A model generated the notes under the pieces. That model searched no databases. It had not been told where the DNA came from and saw only the letters and a program-made list of their open reading frames with translations. Positions 47,101-58,477 of a DNA stretch of 64,000 nt are shown here, piece by piece (positions within the stretch are counted from its first letter, which is position 1; each line of letters opens with the position of its first letter). Origin of the DNA: Ampelocalamus luodianensis (taxonomy: Eukaryota > Streptophyta > Magnoliopsida > Poales > Poaceae); assembly GCA_036346255.1 (NCBI GenBank), contig CM070632.1, positions 50,542,896 to 50,606,895 of the forward strand. The letters are read 5' to 3'. Position numbers and translations under genes: made by a program.

Positions 47101-48710
47101 AGACTTGACCCAAGCCAAGCCAACAAAGTCAGACTATCCAACCAAATTTAGCCCATTTTAACCCACCAAATATCAAACTGTTTGAAACAGTGGCGGAGCC
47201 AGACGACATTACAGGTGGGGTCTACTCTCGGGTATAGGATAATCCAACCAAATTTAACACATTTTTTTAGACACATTTTAACCTATTAAACATCAAACTG
47301 TTAGAAACAGTGAAGGATCCAGACTTCATTTCATGTGGGTCTATTATTGGGTGTAGGACAATTCCATATTAACTGGTTCTTCAGACCCATTTTAACCCAC
47401 CAAATATCAAACTGTTAGAAAAGGTGGCGGATCCAGACTTCTTTATGTGTGGGGTCAATTATTGGGTGTAATTTCGGCCAGTTCCTTTAAAATCTTTGTA
47501 CTTCTTTTGAACTTCTATGTAATTATTATAGATAACTTCTATGTAATTCTCATAGATATTGGACCATTTTATAAAAAACGATGTGGGATTCAATTGACCC
47601 CCACACCTCTCAAAGTGCTTGTAGATAGGCTTTGTTGAACCTTTGCAATTTTAGAATAGCTACTTGCTTCTTATGTACGTTAACTACTTTCAATTCTTCT
47701 GTTTGCAGATTCATTGAGCACATTGAATCTACCAGAACAAAATACTGATCCTGTACCTATTTCTGCCGACGATGAAGGTAAGCATGAACTTTTATAATGA
47801 TCTCTTTGAATACCCCAAGCGTCTTTGGTAGACAAAATGGTTCCCTTTACATTTTTTTTAAATGAATATTTCAGGGGAGCATGCCTCTGACAAACAGGTC
47901 TCCCCTGGAAAGCAATACCGAGCTGCCCTTTTGAAAAGCCGCTTTGCTGATACAATTCTTAAGGCTCGTGAGAAGGCTCTTGATCAGGTTTGTATTGGAA
48001 AGTAATCCGTTGAGGGCATTGTTGCCTGGGCTTTGGCTGATGCTATTCCCAGTAAGCTTCACATGATTATTAATATCAGGTTGCGAAAAAGGATCCTGAG
48101 AAAGTTCGTCGCGAGAGGGAGGAGCTTGAAAGGTTACAAAGAGGAGGTGAGATGAAATTGATAATCTTTTGGCTGATAAGCCAACTGCAGTTCTGTGTAT
48201 TGAGGCACAATCTTCATTACAGAGAGAGCTCGGTTACAAGCTGCTGCTAAAGCTGCTGAGGATGTTCGCAAGAGGGCTGAAGCAGCTGCTGCTGCTGAGG
48301 CTGCTGCGGAAGCTAAACGCCAAAGAGAACTTGAGAGAGAAGCGGCTCGTAAAGCCTTGCAACAGGTAAATCTACAATGAGATTCTGGCCGCAACACCAT
48401 TCTCTGTTGATATTTATACTCTGAAGTTTAAATACCACTGATCCTGCAGATGGAGAAAACCGTTGAAATCAATGAAGGGAGCCTCTTTTTGAAAGATCTT
48501 GAAATGCTCGGAACCGTCACAAGTGAACAGCTTCCCAGCTCGGTTGGTGAAACGAGTCCAACTCACACGCCTGAGGCTCTCGGGTTTCAACTGGGAAGCA
48601 ACCCCCTGGAACAGCTTGGATTGTATATGAAAATTGACGACGAAGAGGATGAGGAAGGTGGGTCCGCAGATGAACCAACAGTTGATGTTGAGGAGGGCGA
48701 AATAGATTGA
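41189..48710 (+). CDS. GTE-type BET bromodomain protein (GTE8/9/10/11-like)
   Basis: Ten coding exons: 41189-42499, 42575-42623, 42716-42871, 46556-46626, 46779-46818, 47709-47777, 47875-47987, 48080-48146, 48223-48365, 48450-48710. GT-AG junctions keep frame; 759 residues. BET/GTE proteins read acetylated histones in the nucleus. Seen: N-terminal MMGKTQKFSKGHPLGFVPDY; bromodomain at about 160-255 (PDYFEIIKHPMDLGTVQKKL, then the acetyl-lysine Asn in AMTYNP); NET domain at about 354-420 (MTDEQKVDLSVRLQSYGGLL); Ser-rich acidic stretches; a C-terminal Ala/Glu/Arg coiled coil (about 566-673) and the end EQLGLYM...VEEGEID typical of this subfamily. An in-frame upstream ATG at 41108 would add 27 residues; 41189 matches the family start. 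Intron 3 is 3.7 kb and holds transposons. Confidence 0.93.
43264..43756 (+). mobile_element. solo LTR in GTE intron 3
   Basis: Starts TGTTATGGAGCAAG and ends CTACAACA, flanked by CTAG on both sides (43260-43263 and 43757-43760; 4-5-bp target duplicate). Shares GGTTTCCTTATAGATTATTT, a CTATAAAAGGGAT promoter-like phrase and GCTACCTCGACAGGGAAGAG with the LTRs at 61957-63080. Same family, without internal region. Confidence 0.8.
43946..45040 (-). mobile_element. 5'-truncated LINE in GTE intron 3
   Basis: Flanked by a 16-bp target duplicate GTTTAGCTCATAGGTT (43930-43945) / GTTTAGCTCACAGGTT (45041-45056), one mismatch. On the minus strand it ends in a short poly(A). It carries an uninterrupted 276-codon frame (44200-45030): VGNGRNVYFWHDVWLGNCPL, later LWSSRIPLKVKIFLWLTYHN, CGVLEDANHVFFNC and LIWTLWKIRNK. 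This is the zf-RVT region at the C-terminal end of plant L1-type LINE ORF2. Reverse transcriptase and endonuclease parts are absent. Confidence 0.92.
47150..47440. repeat. three tandem copies of a 115-120-bp unit in GTE intron 5
   Basis: The unit contains CATTTTAACCCACCAAATAT, CAAACTGTT-GAAACAGTGG and CGGA(G/T)CCAGAC. Copies begin near 47151, 47273 and 47390, diverged from each other. Confidence 0.7.
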
Positions 48711-50518
48711 CCAGCTTATGGACCATTCTGTGATACATTAAGGGGGACCCTGTTGGCATGACTGGTCTGGATAGCTGTTTTTCGATGTCCTCGATGTATG
48801 AAGTGCACAACAATCCAGACGGATCCATTCCTGTACTGACTTTTATGAATGATTGGTTGGCCAGTGATGTAGCAGACCTTGAATGTGTATGGGAAACCAG
48901 TCATCATCCGTGCGGAGTCAGATGGAGTGAGCCCATCTTAGAATATGAGTTTACAGTCAGCCATGAAGTAATGGCCGTCCCTGTGCTTTTCTGGATCCAA
49001 ACAATGGGTTATTTGGATGGCCATAGTTTTTCGAGGAAAAAATAGAGAGAAGGGAGGGGTTGCCCTTGGCTCTTCAACACCTCTGCCTGAGCCGTTTTTG
49101 AGGGATAGTTTTTTTGTGGCATTTCCTGTTGTGAATGTAATCTTGGAAACTGTACAAAAAGGTCGTCTGATAGATGGAAAACTGTTTCTTGAAGTTTTTC
49201 TGTGCCGGTTCTTCTTTGATTTTGCTTAATCTTTTTGTCTGAGCGGTGTGGTGGCCGATAGGTACCCATTGTCCATCAGGATGTATGTGAGATCCTGTTG
49301 TCCGAGTGCTCCCCTCTTATCCGAATCTAGAGGTAACATATTTTTGGACTAGTTATGAGATCTTCGGCAACTGCTGATGTGATGTGAGTGGTGACTTGGT
49401 AGAGAGACGACCGGCCTTGGTTGGTTTCTGAGAAACTCTGATGTGAGTGTTTTGATTATGTTCGTGTGGTGATGATGGTAGGAAATATGCCCAATTGTTT
49501 AGTATGAAACACATTCTATCGGCATTGCCTTCTTATACTCTTTTCTGGTTGTTAAGTATTGACAGCAATTCATAAAGAACACATCATCTGGTAGAAACAA
49601 GAGGGAAAAGACGATTTCATCTTGCGAGTCCCGACTGCAGCGAACTGTGAAAGGGATAGAAACAATAGTTGTCGATTCCATTCCGGATGCTATTCTTGGT
49701 ATGAAATACGCCGGTATTGGTCTATTCCGGTGTACCGTTCTGAATTTTAATATAATAATAGATTTTTATTTATAAATATATATGTAATTATACGAAGGTT
49801 ATTCCGATTTGTCTTTTGGTATGAAATACGCCGGTATCGGTTTATTTCGGTGTAGCGTTCTGAATTTTAATATAATAATATATGCTTTTATTTTATAAAT
49901 ATATATTTAATTGTATGTACACGTAATTTAACTTGCAATCTTATTTCAAATACATGACCATAGAATAAAAATGACATGTAGTTCAATAACTTCATAAATA
50001 CAAAGGTCGTATGTAGTTAAATAATACAATATGGGAATACATTTTACTATAGTATAGTATAATTTCACTTACAGAAGTAGTATTGGACTGGGTTTTCAAG
50101 CTGATTCAAAGGAGTGTTCACTTCAATTTTACCTGGTACCGGAATGGACCGAAATGACTGGTATTGAGGCTAGTACGAGATTAAGACTACGATATGCTGG
50201 TTTAGCTAACGGTATGGTATGTTCCGGCCAGTACCGAAATGAAATTGATAAGTATAGAAACAACCACTCTTTTCTGCACACTAAAACGAACCCAAGTTCG
50301 GGCAGCCTACAACAATATAATTGAATAAATACGTACATATATGGTATGACTCAACACCCAACACAAACCCCTTTGGTTCAATTAATCCATCATCTATAAC
50401 AAGCTGTGCTGCTGTGATCTTTCTTTCCTTTGGCACGACAAAAAAAAATCGTAGTAGACGCTGTAACTGATTTTCTTGCATGTTCACGAGCCACACGACG
50501 ATGATGAGTGGTGGTCGT
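48711..50518. other. GTE 3' UTR and convergent spacer with a tandem repeat
   Basis: The probable GTE 3' UTR runs to about 49250. From 49692 to 49920 a 120-bp unit (TTGGTATGAAATACGCCGGT, later CGTTCTGAATTTTAATATAA) occurs twice in tandem. The rest to 50518 includes the likely LHT1 3' UTR. No gene is supported; frames at 48758 and 49017 lie in the UTR. Confidence 0.5.
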
Positions 50519-53500
50519 CTACGAGTAGAATTTGTATGTCTTGGCCTCCATGATGATCTGCCGGAGTCCTCCGATGGGCGACAGGATCATCAGCAGTACT
50601 CCAAGAATGATGCAGATCTGAAGAGCATGGAAACACAAAGAAAATTAGGATGAAAGATCAAGCAGAGACGTCTGCTTGCAGATAGGGAGAAGGAGAAAAG
50701 GCTTGCAACTTCTTCTTACCCAGTTGGTGCACCATGAGAGGCTGAATCTTTTCGGCTTGTAGATTGCGAGCCACATGACGCAGGGAAGCTGGCACACACA
50801 AGATGTTGATTCTGATCAGCTCTCAAGTTACACACATTGCTGTCTGTAATGGAAGTGAAACGGGTTTGAAATGCTTACGAAATAGGTCGTCGGCGCGAAG
50901 GCGAATCCACCGAAGAATCCAAGCAGCCCACCGAAGAACGGGAAGGTGATGGCTATGAACATTGTGAACGCTGCACGGTTTGCATCTCATCAGCCTTCTT
51001 TGTTCAGTGTAAGACACCCACCAATTTGGTGAGAAGAGTTGTTCTTCAGTTCAGAGAGAGGGGCATTACCAACATAGACTGTCCGGGCAATCAAACGGAG
51101 CGTCAGGCCGGGAGGGAAACGCAGCTTCTTCACCAGCACCGTCTCGATCATGTCGAACACCGGCATCGCGTAGATCTGCGCAAAAAAAAAAAAAACATCC
51201 GGTTTCAGTACTGTCATTCCTGCTCCCATTTGATACCATGTTGAGTTTCATGTACCGGCGCTGCGCAAACGTCAGGCTATGTAATATGTACCTGGTAGCT
51301 GCCAATGACATGGATGACGACCATCATGTTGGCGAGGGCGATGAGCCACTTGGGCTTGGAGAGGGTGATGAGGATGTTGTCGTCGACGCTGTTGCCGAAG
51401 GCCCAGTAGCCGATGAGCGCGACGGGGAAGTAGCAGAGCGCGACGACGATGTAGGCTACCACCACACCCTTCCACATGGGCTTCTTGGACGGCTTCTCCG
51501 GCGTCGACGGGATGGTGGCCTGGATCTCCAGCACCACGTTGTGCCCCGCGTACGCGAACGCCACGTCGCCCAGCGCCCCGAAGAAGCCGAACACCTTCCC
51601 CGGCGTCGTCGTCGCCCGCAGGTGGTAGTCCACGTTCGCCACCTTCCCCTTTTCCACCGACGCGCCCCAAGCAATCGTCGAGTAGCTGTCGCGTGTGTTC
51701 ATCATGTCAGTAACCATTCTAGCTGTAGTTTTCAAGAAATTTGCCGTATTTGCTACAGTGCAAAGCAGTGGACACAGTAACTGAAACTCTGAAAGAAGCC
51801 AAGAAGTGAAGTGAAATGGTACCTGAGCGACATGACGGCGGCGGCGAGGGATACGCCGGAGATGGAGTTGAAGTTGGGGAGCTGTGAGAGGACGAAGTGG
51901 ACGGAAGCGAAGATCATGATGAAGTAGGTAAGCTTGATGTCCTTGCACTTGCCGTCGCAGATGACGTCGTGGAACTTCTTGAGCGACCTGCCGCCGGTGA
52001 CCATGTACACGATGTTCACGCCGACCTCGACGATGAGCTGCTGCGGCACGACGATCCACAGCCCCAGCTTCTCGCCGAACGCGTGCTGCCCCAGCTCGTG
52101 GTACCGGTCGAACCGCTTCCCGGGCACCATCTCGTGCATCTCCACCATCTGCCACAGCGTGTACAGCGTGATGATCCACGACAGGATCAGCACCGCGATG
52201 CCAGGACCCCTGCAGCCATCAAGATCGGTTTCATTTATAGTTCAGCAGTGAGAGATCAGTCAATCGATGACATGTATAATGGCTTCCATGGCAGGTGGAA
52301 GACAGTGCGTACCAGCCGAGCTCGGACATGGCGTAGGGAAGGCTGAGGACGCCGGCGCCGACCATGGCGGTGACATTGTGGAAGGCCGAGTACCACCACT
52401 TGGCGTTCCTCGACGAGGTGATCGGGAGCCAGTCGTCGATCGCCTTATCCTGCGCACTCCTGCCATCCTGCGAGTTTTTGCCATTGGTGTTAGCCGGCGC
52501 GGCCATTGGACGGAAGACAAGCTAGAGATTTGATCACACAGTATAGCTCGCACTATAAAGAATTCTACAGAAATTGAAGAGTGACAAGTAGGCTAGTAGC
52601 TACCAAGAATCCAAGATATTACCAGCAGAGCTACTTGCCTGCACACACAAAGATTGGTCGCTTAAGATTCGTAAACTTTTCTAAAAGAGGTTGAAGCAAA
52701 CCCCTTGTTCATACTTGTTGTCGATACATGAACGTGCATTGCATTAGCAGATATCAAAATTATTCGGAATTTTCGATTTTACTTTACACTTAAAAATCGC
52801 AGGGCAAGGGACAGATAATTGGCAAGACTTTTCAACTCAATGCATGAGCTGACACGCCATCTTTGAAATCTGAAGGTAGAGTGAGATTAACTACTAACTG
52901 GTGATTCCTCCTCTCCTCGTCATACGGTTGACTCGTCACATGGCCAAGTTGCCGAAGTCAATATTATGAGGAGATGCTTATCAAGGCCACCTCATGGCAA
53001 ATTAAAGACTTTTATTTTTCCATCAAGCACGCTGACCTAACAACAGTAACATTTTTATAGCAAAGATAAAGTGCAGTGCAGAATATTATCATTGAAGAAG
53101 ATTATTCAAAGCTAGGCTGTGATTTGATTTCCAAGTTGCTGCATCCTACTAGTAGTATATGTTACTACAACCTAGTAACCTACTCCAAACCCAATCTTTA
53201 ACGTCTTGTTCTTGGAGTTTGTGACTAGCTAATCTGTTGGATTATAGATGCGTCGTGGTTATCAGATAAATAATTGATCAAACTTGACCCCTCGTTCCTT
53301 GTAATCATCTCATGGGGGTAGCTGGCCAAAAACCAACGGCTATTCCAATGTAGTATAGCAGTAAGTCTCCCAAAAAAAAAAAAATTCTCAGTCTTTTTAG
53401 AAGATGGGATTTTTTAGAATTTCGGAGGAGGCAAAACATCCGCTATCAGATGACCTGGGGTTTCCTATGAAATGCTTATGAGAATCATGTATACCAAGCA

Positions 53501-54678
53501 GACCGCAGTTTGCGATACCGGTGATCCAGCGAAAAGGACCGTATAGCAGAGGAATCATCCCTACATGGTCTGCTAATCTTTTCAACAAAATTTTATTGCT
53601 GTAAATACTATCACAGACAGGGACATGATCGAATGCGCAAGTGAGATTAGAAGGATCATCTACCGTAAATACCAGAACAAAAATTATTGGACAATTACAA
53701 AGTGAGAGATGTTGCCGGTCTTGGACGCTAAAACGAAACATGGAACTGAGTGTGTACTGAAATAGTACTGCAGTAACAAGTGTCGTTCAGACAAGGCGTG
53801 TGGACCATGCGACAAAGACAACCAGAGACTAAAACCCTTTTATTGCTACCCACCGCTCTCTTTTCAACTTCAGATTTCCAGAACAAAGATAAAAATAAAC
53901 ATATCTGCTGCAAAAAAAAGAAGAAGAAGAAGAAGAACAGAGTGGAGGATGATGGTAATATCACAGCTCAAGAACAGAGGTGCAGGGCATGCAACAGCAA
54001 AAAAGAAAAAGGAAATTAAATTCCGCATTTAAGGTAAAGCATCACAGATCACACCAATCCTATGACGCTGGTATTTGACAGGTACTCGATATGTTCTTTT
54101 TTAAAAAAACAAAAAGGAAGCAAAAAGGCAGGAAAAAGAAGTGAGTTGTAATCTACCATCACACATGAAGAAGATGAAGTGATGAACTACTAGGGATCTT
54201 GGTGTTGGTGGGGACCTTCAATTGGTGTGCGGTGCCGCCACCAGATGCCGGCCGGAAGAATCCATGCAAAAGGCATCCAAAAAACCACTTTTTCTCCCGT
54301 GTGCAAAGGTATCTCGAATCTCCCCCATTTTTTCCATTCGTTATCTGGTATTGCTTTGTCCATTTCATGTCGACCTCTGACTAAAGCCTTCCCTGCTTCT
54401 CGCAACTCGACAGGCTCTCTACTTTGTTTTTTTTTCTTTTCTTGTTCGTCCTTTTAATCTCCACGAATAAATGGTTTGGAGAAACCTTGTTGAGTTTTTA
54501 CTTGTCATGTGTTTTCATTAGGATAAACAAGAACGGAGGAACAGATACAAAGCAGACGCCATGGCTACGGAAACATGATCAAGAAAACTGAAAGAAACAT
54601 CACACAACACAAACGAGAGAGAGAGAGAGAGATCATTACCTTGGCCTGAGGGTAGTTCCCCGGTGCCTGCGTCCCCAT
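50519..54678 (-). CDS. LHT1: lysine/histidine-type amino acid transporter LHT1
   Basis: Eight coding exons on the minus strand: 54640-54678 (MGTQAPGNYPQAK), 52313-52467, 51823-52209, 51292-51685, 51070-51175, 50879-50970, 50720-50788, 50519-50617. All are GT-AG and in frame; 446 residues, usual for LHT1. It belongs to the AAAP family of plasma-membrane proton-coupled amino acid importers. Seen: AIDDWLPITSSRNAKWWYSA, FHNVTAMVGAGVLSLPYAMS (TM1), GKRFDRYHELGQHAFGEKLG, MIFASVHFVLSQLPNFNSIS, AYAGHNVVLEIQATIPSTPE, IGYWAFGNSVDDNILITL and the C-terminal AKTYKFYS, with about ten hydrophobic segments. Exon 2 can also start inside intron 1: an in-frame ATG at 52506 gives MAAPANTNGKNSQ joined to the same DGRSAQDK. 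Intron 1 is 2.2 kb. Confidence 0.95.
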
Positions 54679-54739
54679 GGCGGCCGGACTTGTACTTTCC
54701 TGATAGCACCTAGGTAAGCTTCAACAGTAGAGGAAGAAA

Positions 54740-54880
54740 GCGAGAGAGAGAGAGAGAGGAGGAGGAGGAGCAGTGAGCAGAGCAGAGATGGAGGAGAGAG
54801 AGAGAGAGAGAGAGAGAGGAGGAGGAGAGAGAGAGAGAGGAGGAGGAGGAGTGAGCATAGCAGAGATGGAGGAATACATC
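54740..54880 (-). promoter_or_regulatory. GA/CT microsatellites in the LHT1 promoter/leader
   Basis: Runs of (GA)n and GGAGGAGGA at 54740-54860, with another (GA)n at 54614-54632. On the gene strand these are CT-rich, as in plant leaders and Y-patches. A segment of about 70 bp containing GCAGAGATGGAGGA occurs twice (about 54780 and 54857). Confidence 0.5.
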
Positions 54881-55276
54881 GTCATAATATAGTGAACGCG
54901 AGCAGAATTAACGCTCGTTGTCTGGGTTGACCGGCGACTCTCTGCGCCGCGGTTCCTACAGTGCGATCCTGTGTGGCTCCTCCAGGTCTGGCTTCCGTCC
55001 GATCTGGGCTCGACGGTCCAGATGAGGGGCACGTCGACGAGAGAGGATCTTTTGTTTTTATCAGATCCATATGGAGTAGTAGTGTTGGCTTAGTTTCTCG
55101 ATTTATTAGCTCGAAATGGCACGCATGAAACCAAGGAGGGACATTTTACTAGCCACATACGCCAAATTTCTCTTGGAGTAATTGGCGTGTTTAATAATAA
55201 TTCTATCCGAGAGTTGACTTGTATGAAATCGCACCATCTAAAATGAAAACAAGAAACTCGAAATGCGCGCTATTCT
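54881..55276. other. upstream region of LHT1, no gene seen
   Basis: Probable distal promoter of LHT1. No open frame with coding character. Confidence 0.4.
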
Positions 55277-55279
55277 TTA

Positions 55280-55557
55280 AGGCATGCAATGATACTGACA
55301 ACTGCTGCCTATAGTAACTCTCCATATCACCTATAGACAGCACTAAAGACAGCTTATACAATGATTGTGGTGATACAATCGGCTACAAGATTGTAGACAG
55401 CATACAATCTTTTAACGCTTTTCTTGTTTCCGGTACTACAGTCGACTGCATGATTGTAGAAAACATATTTCTCTCTTCTTTCTCTTTTATCCACATCAGC
55501 AAAAATCCTACGTGGCAGAAGGTATAGACGGCTGACATAAGCCCATTGCACATGCTC
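55280..55557. mobile_element. Tourist-like MITE (278 bp)
   Basis: Ends AGGCATGCAATG... and ...CATTGCACATGCTC are imperfect inverted repeats, flanked by TTA at 55277-55279 and 55558-55560, the target of PIF/Harbinger-related MITEs. No coding. Confidence 0.7.
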
Positions 55558-55560
55558 TTA

Positions 55561-56354
55561 GCGTTGATTTCTGATCAAACGGCCAAGGTACGACGTTAAA
55601 ACAAATGGACCGCGTGCACAAAGGCGCCGGAAGTAGCACATATGCTAGCTAGATATGGAGAGAGGCGTGCAGGTGTGCACCCAGCCGACTCTGGCTAGCA
55701 ACGAAGTTCGTCGCCAGATTTATTCTGTTTTCTTATTTACTCGACTGATTTCTCAATGGCTGCCTGTCAACTCTACCGCGTCGCCTGTGTTCAGATGATC
55801 GATCGGTTCTGTACGTGCATGACCGGCTTCTTCGGTTTGAGAATTTGTTTCAAGAAAATAAAGGAAGAAAGAAAGAAAGCGACTCGGTCGATCAGATGAT
55901 TACGGTGTGGACACATGGATTTGCTCACTTGGTTAATCCCATCCATGTATAGTTAAGTCAAAGAAAAAGAATGAAGAGAGTACTAGCTGCCATGTGATTG
56001 GTATGATCTAACGACTGCAAAAGCTGCATGAATAAGCTTGGGACCTGGTAACGGGGGCAAATCCAACTCAGATCCAATCCTAACCCACAATGACTTCATA
56101 GAATTTTCAATCCAATCCAACCCACTTAAAATCGCTTAGAACCTAACCCGACCCACATGACATTTCCACCCAACCGAACCCAACCCAGACCACTTCCCTC
56201 GTATGGGTTTCAAACCATTTCCACCCATTTCCTGAATTCACTACTGCATCCTGATATGACTGTATATCTTGGCTTGCATAGTCATATTTGCCAACACCGT
56301 TGATGTTGAGAAAGAACAAGCATGCAATGTTGGTCGAAATAAACATTAAGATGT
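55561..56354. other. intergenic, no gene seen
   Basis: No coding features recognised. A stretch at 56060-56240 repeats AACCCA/ATCCAA-type words. Confidence 0.35.
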
Positions 56355-56526
56355 AAACAAGAAGGTCCGGTCCGAGCGCTGGATGCGAAAGCCGGCGAGC
56401 GTCATGTCGATGTCGGCCCACAACACCGCCCCGCGCTTCCAAATGCGGTAGGTGTCGAACGGGGCGATGCGGCTGATGAAAGGTGTGCCAGAGAACTCGA
56501 AGAAGAAGGAGATCTCCACCTCATGG
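56355..56526 (-). pseudogene. ankyrin/GPCR-chaperone domain protein, single-exon fragment
   Basis: A minus-strand open stretch reads EVEISFFFEFSGTPFISRIA then PFDTYRIWKRGAVLWADIDM and TLAGFRIQRSDRTFLF. This is close to the conserved S-PFISRIAPSDTYRIWKRG...ADMTLAGFDG-RIQRSD-TFLF block of plant ankyrin-repeat proteins with a GPCR-chaperone (ANKRD13-like) domain. Only one exon-sized piece is present, with no neighbouring exons, so it is a captured or relic fragment. Confidence 0.75.
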
Positions 56527-56606
56527 CTAGCTGCTGCTAGCTAGAAACCAAACCATTAGCGGGCCTACCTGTGAATGATGGTTCATGGCTAGCTGCTGCT
56601 AGCTAG
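56521..56606. repeat. 25-bp direct repeat
   Basis: TCATGGCTAGCTGCTGCTAG plus CTAGA occurs at 56521-56545 and 56582-56606, bordering the right side of the GPCR-chaperone fragment. A tandem duplication or short insertion scar. Confidence 0.7.
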
Positions 56607-56825
56607 ATTCCGGGTCTTGGCTGCATCCCGAATTCCCGATCCCTAGCTAACTTGTCCTAATCAATTCCGGCAGTTTTGTCTCATGGGATCTCTGGCTTAA
56701 TTTTTGGAGCTGCGGTTATCGCCTTCATGCAGATAGTATATCCCATTCTAGAAGTCAGTTAATTTGCACAAAATTCGATCCAGCAATGTTTCAAATGGAA
56801 AATAGTCAAATACTCGTACTCCTAA

Positions 56826-57120
56826 GGGCATGTACGGTGGGGTGATACCAGCGGTCTGTAATATTTGCCACGTAAGATTTTTAATGATGTAGATGAGAGA
56901 GAACAAGGAGAGAGAATGAAGCTGTCTGACATGTAACAGACAGTCTATAAGACCCTTAGAGACGGCTATTTCGCTGTTGTATTTATGTTGTCTGTACAGT
57001 TTGTAGGGTCATATATACATAACTTAAAGATAGCCCATTGTATAGATTGTCTTTAATTTTGTCTATAGATGACATAGAGATCATTACAGACATCAATTGT
57101 CTATACCATTGTACACGTCC
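56826..57120. mobile_element. Tourist-like MITE (295 bp)
   Basis: GGGCATGTACGGTGG at the left and CCATTGTACACGTCC at the right form imperfect terminal inverted repeats, with TAA at 56823-56825 and 57121-57123. Contains TCTTTAATTTTGTCTATAGA, shared with the next element. Confidence 0.75.
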
Positions 57121-57123
57121 TAA

Positions 57124-57400
57124 GAGCACGTATAATAGTGTGACATCAGTTGTCTGTAAATCTTGCTACGTAGGACATAAGATGATGTGGATGAGAGAGA
57201 GTATATAGAGAATTGATCCGTTTCTCATACAGTAGTCAACTGTAATAAGAAAAACAAGACACATTATACATAGAGAAGTTGTCTATAGAAATATGTAAAA
57301 GATAATTCATTATAAGAAATGTCTTTAATTTTGTCTATAGATAACATGAAGGAGTATTATAGACAATAGTTGTATATACAAGTGACGACCATTTGTTGTA
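57124..57400. mobile_element. related Tourist-like MITE, partial
   Basis: Starts GAGCACGTATAATAGTG directly after the previous element's TAA and shares TGTCTTTAATTTTGTCTATA with it. No clear right terminus. Confidence 0.55.
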
Positions 57401-57812
57401 GGAAATGTCTTTAATGTTGCCATGTTCACGCCCTAACAAGTGCTAGTAGTCCTTAATTATATATCTGAGGGCTCCAAGCTAGCCAAGAAGAATTATTGAG
57501 CAATGATGTCTTGTCTATTTCCTGTGATTGGTTCCATTCGGCGAATCAAACGCGTGAATATGATCATATCTCGAATCATCTGGTACAGGGACCATTTCAT
57601 TCACTCATTCAAACACACAATTAGTTTCCCTCTACCTCTATGTATGCCCTGTTTATATCTACTTATATACTAGCATGCTGACTAGCTCTTCTGACATGTG
57701 CTCGAGGGGCATAATTCACGCACCCAAATATCCATAAAATGCACGCCTCTCAAAAAACTGTCCATAAATTAGAAATGGATATAAGCACACGAGAAGAACA
57801 TGTAAACCACGT

Positions 57813-57898
57813 CCTTATCTGATAGCTGTATTTTACCATCACCATTTTGGAAACCCTTATCTGATAGCTGTATTTTACCATCACCATTTTGGAAACCC
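57813..57898. repeat. 42-bp tandem duplication
   Basis: CCTTATCTGATAGCTGTATT...TTGGAAAC occurs twice head to tail (57813-57854, 57855-57896) with no difference by eye, so it is recent. Confidence 0.9.
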
Positions 57899-58477
57899 TT
57901 TACGGCTTTACCAGAAAGTGTTGTACTCGATCGTACCAATGCCATGTGACTTTGTCTATGGAGACTGAGGTTTGAATCAGCCTACTGCAATAGTTTCACA
58001 GGACAGGCCCAGGTCGCCGGTCGTAAGATCTGAATATTCCTTCTAGCAAACTGCAGTAATTTCGCAATAGTTCGCCAAAAACGAGCATTCAATCCAGATG
58101 TCCAGCACAAAACATGTCGTCTTACTAGCTAGTTGGGCTACAACTAGTCTCGGGAGTTGGGCGAGCTTTTCCGAGCTAGGCCCGGTCTAGACACGACACG
58201 GCACAAAACACTTTTTGGACTGGACCGGCATGACACAACCGGCTGAGCCGCACTGGCCCTAGAGAGTCGGCCCATCGGGTGGCACATGCAGTTTAGCGTG
58301 CCTAGGCTGGCACAGCTCGAAGATGACCCGTTGCGCCCTAGCCCAGCAATCTTCTCAATCCCCCCTAACCTCTCACCTCTCATCACCTCTCTCCCTCCCC
58401 CCACGTTTCATCTTGTGAAGCACCGGTGCCCCTCTAGTCCCCATGCTCGCACTGCCCACCTCCACAGATCCTCTCCC

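Noticed and set aside
51238..51780. 180-codon plus-strand frame
   Set aside because: Antisense shadow of LHT1 exon 3 caused by high GC; the sense strand has a clear transporter.
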